A DNA stretch of 19,457 bases from Candidatus Aciduliprofundum sp. (lineage in GTDB: Archaea; Thermoplasmatota; Thermoplasmata; Thermoplasmatales; Aciduliprofundaceae): positions 1 through 19,457 of the forward strand of contig WAKY01000092.1 of the NCBI GenBank assembly GCA_015523135.1, in the 5' to 3' direction. The notes below the pieces were generated by a model. It made no database searches, was not told where the DNA came from, and saw nothing but the letters and a program-made list of their open reading frames with translations. Shown here one piece after another: positions 6,623-13,869 of the stretch; positions within the stretch are counted from its first letter, which is position 1, and the number at the start of each line of letters is the position of its first letter. Position numbers and translations under genes: made by a program.

Positions 6623-8770
6623 ATGCTCTTTCCATCTAAAATGGTGGAAGTAGAAGTTCTTCTTCACGATTCTGTTAAGTATGATGTTTTAGATGCCATG
6701 CAGAGAAATGGTTTTATCCATATAACCACACATAATATTGAAAATTTAGAAAGTGCAAACCTTTCTGGAATATCTACAAAGATTGTAGATTATGAATTTA
6801 GAATTAGTAAGTTAATGGAGATTCTCAATATTTCTAAAATAAAGAAAAATGGTATGCTTGCATCCTTGAAACCAGAGCCTCCAGAGAGATATCCTGCAAA
6901 GCATAGGAGAAGAGAAGAGATAATAAAAGATGCAGAAGAAACTTTGAATAAATTAGAATCAAAAATTTTAGAGTTATACTCAAAATGGGAAGAGATAAAC
7001 GCTGGGATTGAAAAATTAAAAATTCAAAGGGAACAGGCGGAGAAGTTAAAGCCCTTACAGTTTGATATCTCATATCTTGGTGAAGGGCCATACGCTTATA
7101 TAACTGCAGGAGTAGCTAAGAATTTAGAGCATTTGAAAAAATTAGAATCAAAAGGGAAAATAGCCATGTGGAGCGTTGCTGAAGGAAAGAAAAAGGAGAT
7201 TGATTACATTATTGTGGTAGTTTCTCATATGAAGGATAAAAAAGAACTTGAATCTGCTCTGAGATTTGCTGGATTTGCCGAATTTGAGCTAAAGGGATGG
7301 AAGGGCAAGCCAGATAAAGTTTTAAAAGATATGGAAGCAAAATCTAAAAAATTATCCAAAGAGAAAGAGAAAATTCTAACGGAACTAAGAATTTTGAGAA
7401 AAGATGTTTATCCTCATCTTTCTGTTTTAAAGGATGACCTTTACAATGAAAAAGTAAAAGAGGAAATTCATCCAAAATTTGGTAAGACTGTTTATACTAC
7501 AATTATAAGAGGATATATACCTAAAGTGGACTTTGAAAACGCAAAAGATGTTATTGAAAAGTCGGCAAAAGGTCTAGCATTGATAAAATGGAAAGATGCG
7601 AATGGGGATGATGTACCTGTAAAGTATAACAATCCAAAAATATTCAGACCTTTTCAGGCATTTGTTGATATGTACTCCACTCCAAAATATGGGCATATAG
7701 ATCCTACTATAATCATAGCACCTATTTTTGTAGCTTATTTTGGTATAACCTTGGGAGATGCAGGATATGGCGCGATAATGGCCATATTGGGTTATTTGCT
7801 GTGGAGGGTGTTTGGTAAATATGATTGGACAAATCGGACCTTGGGCTCTATACTCTTTGTATCAGGTCTCTCAGCGGTTGTATTTGGTATAATTCAAGGA
7901 GGTATATTTGGACCGCTAAATTCATACAATCTTATCTCACGATATATTCAGTATCAACCTCTTTTGGATCCTATGAAAGATGCTGTTACAGTCCTTGTGA
8001 TTGCCCTTATAATTGGTATTTCACAGATCTCTCTTGGCCTTCTCTTAGGTGCATATCATCATCTTAAGTTTAAGGATTACGGGGCTTTCTTAACATCTGA
8101 AGTTTCGTGGTTCCTGCTTCTTCCCAGCAGTGCCATAGTTATTGGAAATGCATTTGGGTGGTGGAGCTTTGATTCAACTACTGTTACCATAGGCTGGATA
8201 GTTCTGCTAGTAGGTCTTGTATTTCTTGTTGGAATACCAGGTAAACTTGTTGATAAAAATCATTCTATAAATGCAATGTTCTTCTTTGATATCACAGGCA
8301 TGGTTGGTGACTGGCTTTCATATTCTAGGCTACTTGCTCTTGATTTAGCTACATCTGGAATTGCCCTGACCATTAATCTTTTTGCAGGTATAATGTCTAG
8401 TATGATCATTGGGGCTGGCAGCATGGTTTGTTGCTTACCTTTAATCATTATTGGCCTAGCTCTTTTTGGTCTTGTTGTTAGGACAAGAGATAGTAAAAAA
8501 ATAGGTATTGCTGCATTTTTATTAGTTTTAGGATTAATAGGAGTTGTAAATATTCAGGCAGCTCTGTGGCTGTTTATAGCAATATTTTTAATAGTAGCCC
8601 ATATTGGTAATGCAATGTTGCAATCTCTTGGCTCTCTTGTACATTCATTAAGATTGCAGTATGTAGAATTCTTCTCAAAATTTTATGAGGGAGATGGTGT
8701 GAAGTTTGAGCCATTTAGGGAAATAAGAAAGTACTCTAGGGTTGTGAATAGCGGAGGTGTGAAAAAATGA
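6623..8770 (+). CDS. atpI: A-type ATP synthase subunit I (a-subunit, ion half-channels)
   Basis: A 715-aa membrane stator subunit, the homologue of V-ATPase subunit a. The N-terminal half (to about residue 350) is cytoplasmic with long coiled-coil segments that contact the peripheral stalks; the C-terminal half has about eight membrane helices that form the ion half-channels beside the c-ring. The essential membrane arginine is present: DWLSYSRLLALDLATSGIAL, Arg569 (codon 8327-8329). The second conserved helix motif HIGNAMLQSLGSLVHSLRLQ followed by YVEFFSKFYEGDGVKFEPF is intact. ATG 6623 is chosen over an in-frame GTG at 6614 because AGGTGA at 6612-6617 is the ribosome binding site and the M-L-F-P start matches the family. 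It overlaps atpK by 4 nt. Confidence 0.95.
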   Translation: MLFPSKMVEVEVLLHDSVKYDVLDAMQRNGFIHITTHNIENLESANLSGISTKIVDYEFRISKLMEILNISKIKKNGMLASLKPEPPERYPAKHRRREEIIKDAEETLNKLESKILELYSKWEEINAGIEKLKIQREQAEKLKPLQFDISYLGEGPYAYITAGVAKNLEHLKKLESKGKIAMWSVAEGKKKEIDYIIVVVSHMKDKKELESALRFAGFAEFELKGWKGKPDKVLKDMEAKSKKLSKEKEKILTELRILRKDVYPHLSVLKDDLYNEKVKEEIHPKFGKTVYTTIIRGYIPKVDFENAKDVIEKSAKGLALIKWKDANGDDVPVKYNNPKIFRPFQAFVDMYSTPKYGHIDPTIIIAPIFVAYFGITLGDAGYGAIMAILGYLLWRVFGKYDWTNRTLGSILFVSGLSAVVFGIIQGGIFGPLNSYNLISRYIQYQPLLDPMKDAVTVLVIALIIGISQISLGLLLGAYHHLKFKDYGAFLTSEVSWFLLLPSSAIVIGNAFGWWSFDSTTVTIGWIVLLVGLVFLVGIPGKLVDKNHSINAMFFFDITGMVGDWLSYSRLLALDLATSGIALTINLFAGIMSSMIIGAGSMVCCLPLIIIGLALFGLVVRTRDSKKIGIAAFLLVLGLIGVVNIQAALWLFIAIFLIVAHIGNAMLQSLGSLVHSLRLQYVEFFSKFYEGDGVKFEPFREIRKYSRVVNSGGVKK

Positions 8771-10119
8771 AAAAAATGCTGTTTATATTGTTGTTTATGA
8801 TGGTGGTAAGTGGTGTGCTAATTGCCAGTGGAACTGCATTTGGAGCTGTAAGTGTAAAGGAGGAAAAGTGGAATAGTGACGAAATGCAGGTAACTTCTCT
8901 TGATAACGCCACCCTCATAGCTGGAAATGAGTACATATTTGAATATTCTACACAAAATGCTCAAATACCAACTAATGTGACTTGGATAATAACTAATGTG
9001 AAAGATGGGACTCAAAACACATATTTTGGAAATCCCGTTAAGATATCTTTTAGCAGTTCAGGAGAATATAACATCACCGTGATGAAGAGAAATGCTATTG
9101 TTTATGGTCCAAAAAGTGTAAATGTGCATGAAGGCCCACTTGGCATGTCTCTTGCCCTTATTGGAGCAGGTATAGCGGTAGGAGCATCTGGCATGGGTGC
9201 TGCAATAGGTGTAGGTATAGCAGGAGCAAGTGGTGCTGCAGCTATAGCTGAGGACTCAAATAGATTCAAAACAGCATTTATATTCCAGGCGTTTCCACAG
9301 ACACAGGGTATTTATGGGTTACTTATAGGAATTTTGATTCTTATGTACACGGGAGCCTTATCTGGTGGGTTAAACCCTACTACAGATATTCCTGTTGGTG
9401 CTGGATTAATGGCTATTGGGGCAGGTCTTTCAGTAGGTATTGCAGGTCTCAGCGCTATTGGTCAGGGCATAGTGGCTGCTACTGGAGTGGGTGTTACAAG
9501 AAAACAGGGCACTTTGGGTAAAGCAGTTGTGTTTACTGTACTTCCTGAAACCCAGGCAATTTATGGCTTACTAATTGCTATTCTTCTTCTCCAGGGAATG
9601 AATGCCGTTATTCACAATGACTCTCTGGGCACCACATATGCTTTGGCAATGGGTATTGCTGCTGTAGGTATTGGTTTGGGCATGGGATTAAGTGGTATAA
9701 CTGCTATAGGTCAGGGCATTGCAGCAGCTTCTGGCTCTGCTGCAACTGCTCAAAAACCAAAAGCATTTGCTAGTTCGATGATATTTTCAGTCCTCCCAGA
9801 GACACAGTCAATATATGCGCTTTTGGCTGCAATAATGGTGATAACTAGTATGGGTTTGATGTCTGGTGCACTTCCAACCATGGCACCTTCACAGGCAATA
9901 CTTGTTGGCATAGGAGTGTTAGGAATTGGCTTTGCAGTGGGGCTGGCTGGAATAAGTGGAATAGGACAGGGTATAACTGCAGGTGCAGGTGCGGCTGCAT
10001 ATGTTAAGAATCCTTCTTCAAGAACAAGGTCTATCGTGCTTTCTGTGATGAGTGAAACATATGCCATATTTGGACTGCTTATTGCTATACTAATAATGCT
10101 GGCCTTGGGTGTGCTGTGA
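8767..10119 (+). CDS. atpK: A-type ATP synthase proteolipid K with four fused hairpins and an N-terminal extracytoplasmic domain
   Basis: A 450-aa rotor proteolipid, against about 80 aa for a single-hairpin c subunit. Order: signal peptide 1-27 (cleavage likely after AFGA), a beta-rich Ig/PKD-like domain about 28-120 with N-x-S/T sequons at Asn47, Asn70 and Asn102, then four helical hairpins at about 123-198, 208-283, 288-367 and 375-450. Ion-site motifs on the second helices: FPQTQGIYG (Gln178, carboxylate lost), LPETQAIYG (Glu261), LPETQSIYA (Glu345) and MSETYAIFG (Glu430). The first-helix GQG glutamine is present in hairpins 2-4 (Gln233, 316, 401) but is Val149 in hairpin 1. Basic loops between helices of each hairpin face the cytoplasm, placing the N-terminal domain outside. 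The start has GGAGGT at 8753-8758 and a 4-nt overlap with atpI. The call is firm; the domain fold is inferred. Confidence 0.94.
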   Translation: MKKMLFILLFMMVVSGVLIASGTAFGAVSVKEEKWNSDEMQVTSLDNATLIAGNEYIFEYSTQNAQIPTNVTWIITNVKDGTQNTYFGNPVKISFSSSGEYNITVMKRNAIVYGPKSVNVHEGPLGMSLALIGAGIAVGASGMGAAIGVGIAGASGAAAIAEDSNRFKTAFIFQAFPQTQGIYGLLIGILILMYTGALSGGLNPTTDIPVGAGLMAIGAGLSVGIAGLSAIGQGIVAATGVGVTRKQGTLGKAVVFTVLPETQAIYGLLIAILLLQGMNAVIHNDSLGTTYALAMGIAAVGIGLGMGLSGITAIGQGIAAASGSAATAQKPKAFASSMIFSVLPETQSIYALLAAIMVITSMGLMSGALPTMAPSQAILVGIGVLGIGFAVGLAGISGIGQGITAGAGAAAYVKNPSSRTRSIVLSVMSETYAIFGLLIAILIMLALGVL

Positions 10120-10129
10120 AGGTGATTCT

Positions 10130-10717
10130 ATGAATAATGCTGTGGATAAAATAATCGCAAAGATCAATGACGATATGAATATGAAACTCAGAGAATTTCA
10201 AACAGAAGTGGATAAAAAAATAGAAGAAATAAGAAGAGTGGAATATGGTAAATGGGAGCTTGAAAAGGATAAAATGGAGCGAGAAGGAAAAAAAGAAGCA
10301 GAAAACATAAAAAGATTACATATCTCTAGGGCACATCTAGAAGGAAAAAGAGAACTTCTTGAAGCAAGAGAAGAGGTAATGAAAAAGGTAATTACAAGCA
10401 TAAAAAACAATGCGAGAAAATTGCCTAAATACGATGAGTATTTGAGGCAAGCAGTGGAAGATGCCAAAATAGCATTGGGTAATGAGCTGGTGCTGTTGTG
10501 CGCCCCTGAAGATGAGGCAAAGATAAAGAAAATAGCATCGGAAGTAATACCCACAGCTAGAATAGAGTTGGGCACAGTAAAGTATGGAGGTATAATTGCA
10601 AAAACTTTCAGTGGTGAGAGAAGTGTAGATTATAGCATTGAAGCGTTTATTGAGAGAAATTTAAACGAAATAAGGAAAAAAATTGTAGAGAAACTATTTG
10701 AGGGAGAATATGCTTGA
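10130..10717 (+). CDS. atpE: A-type ATP synthase subunit E (peripheral stalk)
   Basis: A 195-aa protein of normal length for subunit E. The N-terminal half (about 1-90) is a charged helix that would pair with subunit H as a coiled coil; the C-terminal half (LPKYDEYLRQAVEDAKIALG, VLLCAPEDEAKIKKIASEVI and GGIIAKTFSGERSVDYSIEA) is the globular domain that binds the A3B3 head. ATG 10130 is chosen over an in-frame GTG at 10109 because AAGGTGAT at 10119-10126 is an ideal ribosome binding site. Ten bases separate it from the atpK stop and its own stop overlaps atpC by 8 nt. Confidence 0.92.
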   Translation: MNNAVDKIIAKINDDMNMKLREFQTEVDKKIEEIRRVEYGKWELEKDKMEREGKKEAENIKRLHISRAHLEGKRELLEAREEVMKKVITSIKNNARKLPKYDEYLRQAVEDAKIALGNELVLLCAPEDEAKIKKIASEVIPTARIELGTVKYGGIIAKTFSGERSVDYSIEAFIERNLNEIRKKIVEKLFEGEYA

Positions 10718-11798
10718 CGCTTATACTATAATACTAATAGCCCTTTCGGCGGCATTCATTGGTATTCTCATAGCAGTTGTAGTGTTTATGGGGTATTTAA
10801 GGAAGATACTAAGCATTGCATCTTTTATGGGTCCCAATGCAACTATATTTGCCATAGGCGCAAAATATACAGAGAAGGATAATATAGAGCATCTTCTTGA
10901 GATGACAAGTGTAAATGAGGTAATAGATGAAATAAGAAAGGAAGGATACGAAATCAAGAATTTAGAAAAATGGGATGTGGAAATAGAAAAATCCATGGTC
11001 AGAATGATAAGTGATGTTATATCTATGCTTCCAGAGGGGGTAAGACAGTTCTCAGAGGTATATATGCTTAAGTTTGATGCAAATGTAGTTAAAAGAATCC
11101 TTAGAGCAAAGTATGCAAAAGTGCCTAAAAATAAAATTTACGAGACAGTTTATACAGGAAGATACATAACTAAGCTGATTATGGATCAGATGATGGAAGC
11201 AACAAGTTTTGAGGATGCAATTACAACTTTGGACGCGACTCCGTTCAAAGATGCAATAGATGTTTGGAATAAAACTGGAAGTATTCAAAGTGTGGATTTA
11301 GCCATTGATAGGATAGTTATGGAAGAGCTTGTAAATGCAAAAAGTATGCTAGATGAGGATAGTCGAGAAGCTATTGAGAAAATTTTAGGGATTATGATTG
11401 ATGTTTATAACATAAAAGCACTTGTTAGGTGTGGAATAATAGATAAAGATGTAGGAGAGTACCTTCTAGAAGGAGGTTATGAAATAGATTCTTGGAAACT
11501 TAAAAATCTCTCTGAGGCAGGCAGTGTAGAAGAGATACTTGGAGGTCTAGAAGGTACAAGTTACTCTTTTCTCAGAGATTTGAAAGAACCTTTTGAAATT
11601 GAGCTTGCTCTTGATAAATTCCTGCTTGATAAAGCCAATGATATAGGCATGGTTTATTCTATCTCCTCCGGACCCGCAATGATGTTTCTGATTGCCAAAG
11701 AATATGAAGCAAGAAATTTGAAGGCTATAATAAAGGGCTTTTTGGAAGGAGTCTCGAAAGAGAATGTATCTAAATTACTGGTAGGTGTTGCCTCATGA
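10710..11798 (+). CDS. atpC: A-type ATP synthase subunit C with an extra N-terminal transmembrane helix
   Basis: A 362-aa homologue of V-ATPase subunit d, which sits on the cytoplasmic face of the c-ring and couples it to the D/F rotor shaft. The soluble part from about residue 42 shows family features such as MLKFDANVVKRILRAKYAKV, GIMIDVYNIKALVR and the C-terminal AMMFLIAKEYEARNLKAIIK. Residues 5-28 (YTIILIALSAAFIGILIAVV and onward) form a clear hydrophobic helix followed by Arg/Lys, predicting an N-out, C-in single-pass anchor. Typical subunit C proteins are soluble and begin directly with the helical bundle. The helix is not an artefact of start choice: ATG 10710 follows GAGGGAG at 10700-10706, and a start after the helix would lose the coupling overlap with atpE (ATGCTTGA). 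Confidence 0.92.
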   Translation: MLDAYTIILIALSAAFIGILIAVVVFMGYLRKILSIASFMGPNATIFAIGAKYTEKDNIEHLLEMTSVNEVIDEIRKEGYEIKNLEKWDVEIEKSMVRMISDVISMLPEGVRQFSEVYMLKFDANVVKRILRAKYAKVPKNKIYETVYTGRYITKLIMDQMMEATSFEDAITTLDATPFKDAIDVWNKTGSIQSVDLAIDRIVMEELVNAKSMLDEDSREAIEKILGIMIDVYNIKALVRCGIIDKDVGEYLLEGGYEIDSWKLKNLSEAGSVEEILGGLEGTSYSFLRDLKEPFEIELALDKFLLDKANDIGMVYSISSGPAMMFLIAKEYEARNLKAIIKGFLEGVSKENVSKLLVGVAS

Positions 11799-12115
11799 GA
11801 ATAGTGGCTATTGGTGATATGAACTTCATTACGGGATTTCAGTTGGCAGGTGTTAAGAATGTTTACGAGGCAAATGATTTATGGCAAGCCCAAAAGAGTC
11901 TTGAAATTATAAAGGAAATGCAGGATATAGCTATAGTAATAATTCAAAGAAGTTATGCAGTAAAATTAAAAAAATACATTAATGAATGGAGAACCCAGAA
12001 GAATATATACCCTATAATTTTGGAACTTCCGGATTATAAGGAGAAAGGCGAATATGAAGATCCTATGAGGAATATTATAAGAAGAGCTATAGGTATAGAC
12101 ATATTGAAGAGGTGA
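11795..12115 (+). CDS. atpF: A-type ATP synthase subunit F (central rotor)
   Basis: A 106-aa protein of normal length. The N-terminus MRIVAIGDMNFITGFQLAGV matches the Rossmann-like subunit F, with an alternating beta/alpha pattern (IAIVIIQRSYA, YPIILELPDY) and a C-terminal helix that inserts into the A3B3 cavity. It would bind subunit D, whose gene is not in this window. It overlaps atpC by 4 nt (ATGA). Its stop codon lies inside the GAGGTGA ribosome binding site of atpA. Confidence 0.94.
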   Translation: MRIVAIGDMNFITGFQLAGVKNVYEANDLWQAQKSLEIIKEMQDIAIVIIQRSYAVKLKKYINEWRTQKNIYPIILELPDYKEKGEYEDPMRNIIRRAIGIDILKR

Positions 12116-12120
12116 AAAAT

Positions 12121-13869
12121 ATGGGAAGAATAATTAGAGTGGCAGGACCAGTGGTCGTTGCTGACGGAATGAAAGGAAGCGAAATGTACGAAGTGGTTAA
12201 GGTTGGCGAAGAAGGTTTAATTGGTGAAATTATAGGTTTATATGGTGATACTGCAACCATACAGGTCTATGAGGAAACTTCGGGTATAAGGCCAGGAGAG
12301 CCCGTGGAAAGGACAGGAGCACCATTGTCTGTGATGCTCGGTCCTGGTATAATCTCACAGATTTACGATGGTATTCAAAGGCCCTTACCTCAAATTAAAG
12401 AATTAACTGGGGATTTTATAAAGAGAGGTGCAACTGCTCCCCCTTTAGATCCAAATAAAAAATGGCACTTTGTACCTAAAGTGAATTTAGGCGATTATGT
12501 AAGAGGAGGGGATATTTTAGGTACCGTTCAAGAGACACTTATTGTGGAGCATAGGATTATGGTTCCTCCTGAAAAAGAGGGAAAAATTGAATGGATTGCA
12601 GATGAAGGAGATTACACAATAGAAGAACCAATAGCCAAGATAAATGGTGAGGAAATAAAGATGTATCAACGCTGGCCTGTAAGAAGGCAAAGGCCATTTA
12701 AATCTAAATTAGACCCTGTGGAATTGCTTGTAACTGGACAGAGAGTTTTAGATACTTTCTTTCCAATAGCCAAGGGAGGTACAGCAGCTATTCCAGGAGG
12801 TTTTGGAACAGGTAAAACGGTCACACAGCATCAGCTTGCAAAATGGAGCGATGCTGATGTGATAGTTTATGTTGGATGTGGGGAGAGAGGAAACGAAATG
12901 ACGGAGGTTCTTGAGGATTTTCCCAAGTTGAAAGATCCACGCACTGGAGAGCCGTTGATGAATAGAACAGTGCTCATAGCAAATACCTCAAATATGCCCG
13001 TGGCAGCTAGAGAGGCTTCAATTTATACGGGAATAACGATAGCTGAGTACTTTAGGGATATGGGATACCATGTGGCCCTCATGGCAGATTCCACATCTCG
13101 CTGGGCTGAGGCTCTTAGAGAAATATCAGGAAGGCTTGAGGAAATGCCCGGCGAGGAAGGTTATCCAGCATATCTGGCCTCTCGACTTGCTGAATTCTAC
13201 GAGCGTGCTGGCTATGTTGAAGTCGCTGGCTCTGAAAAGAAATATGGCTCTGTGACCGTGGTAGGTGCAGTTTCTCCTCCAGGTGGTGATTTTAGCGAGC
13301 CAGTTACACAAAATACTTTGCGTATTGTGAAAGTTTTCTGGGCACTTGATGCTGATCTAGCTCACAAGAGGCATTTTCCCTCAATAAACTGGCTTCGCTC
13401 TTATTCTCTCTACTTAAATTCTGTGAGCACATGGTGGTCCAAGAATGTAGCCAAGGATTGGTACGAGCTTAGAAGGGAAGCTATGGGTATATTGCAGAGA
13501 GAGGCAGAATTGCAGGAAATTGTACAGTTAGTGGGTCCTGATGCATTGCCTGCAAAGGAGCAGGCTTTGCTTGAAACGGCTCGCTCTCTTCGTGAGGATT
13601 TCCTGCAGCAAAATGCATTTCATGATGTGGATACTTACTGTCCAGCATACAAGCAATATCTAATGCTAAAGCTCATTCTTAAATTCCATTCATTGATTAC
13701 AAGGGCTGTTGAGAGCGGTGTACCGATGGATAAAATAAGAAAATTGAGTGTAAAAGAGGATCTTGCATATATGGGAAGAATATCCAACGAGACTTACAAA
13801 GAAGATTTTGCAAAGATTGAAGAGAAGATGGAAAGGGAGATAGATAATCTTCTCAGAGAGGTGAAGTAA
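12121..13869 (+). CDS. atpA: A-type ATP synthase catalytic subunit A
   Basis: A 582-aa catalytic nucleotide-binding subunit, normal length and without an intein. Features: N-terminal barrel MGRIIRVAGPVVVADGMKGS, the non-homologous region (about 110-190), P-loop GGFGTGKT at 226-233, catalytic glutamate segment GCGERGNEMTEVLEDFP near 253-268, and ADSTSRWAEALREISGRLEE followed by MPGEEGYPAYL. The P-loop differs from the usual archaeal GPFGSGKT: Pro to Gly and Ser to Thr. ATG 12121 is used, with GAGGTGA at 12109-12115 as ribosome binding site; an in-frame GTG at 12112 is inside that site. The stop abuts the atpB ATG with no spacer. Confidence 0.97.
   Translation: MGRIIRVAGPVVVADGMKGSEMYEVVKVGEEGLIGEIIGLYGDTATIQVYEETSGIRPGEPVERTGAPLSVMLGPGIISQIYDGIQRPLPQIKELTGDFIKRGATAPPLDPNKKWHFVPKVNLGDYVRGGDILGTVQETLIVEHRIMVPPEKEGKIEWIADEGDYTIEEPIAKINGEEIKMYQRWPVRRQRPFKSKLDPVELLVTGQRVLDTFFPIAKGGTAAIPGGFGTGKTVTQHQLAKWSDADVIVYVGCGERGNEMTEVLEDFPKLKDPRTGEPLMNRTVLIANTSNMPVAAREASIYTGITIAEYFRDMGYHVALMADSTSRWAEALREISGRLEEMPGEEGYPAYLASRLAEFYERAGYVEVAGSEKKYGSVTVVGAVSPPGGDFSEPVTQNTLRIVKVFWALDADLAHKRHFPSINWLRSYSLYLNSVSTWWSKNVAKDWYELRREAMGILQREAELQEIVQLVGPDALPAKEQALLETARSLREDFLQQNAFHDVDTYCPAYKQYLMLKLILKFHSLITRAVESGVPMDKIRKLSVKEDLAYMGRISNETYKEDFAKIEEKMEREIDNLLREVK

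Noticed and set aside
6272..6667. 131-aa Ser/Leu/Phe-rich frame on the minus strand
   Set aside because: It is the antisense of the Glu/Lys-rich coiled-coil gene atpH; the composition is what GAA/AAA/AGA codons give on the other strand, and it has no ribosome binding site.
9127..10119. Tandem DNA duplication or assembly artefact in atpK
   Set aside because: The four hairpins are clearly diverged in sequence, loop length and ion-site residues, so this is an old, fixed multiplication in one frame, not a recent tandem copy.
10198..10575. 125-aa minus-strand frame
   Set aside because: Antisense shadow of atpE with the same Ser/Leu-rich composition; the plus-strand frame has clear subunit E features and a strong ribosome binding site.
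12796..12830. Possible intein at the atpA P-loop, as in Thermoplasma
   Set aside because: The P-loop coding sequence is continuous and the protein has normal length, so no intein is present.
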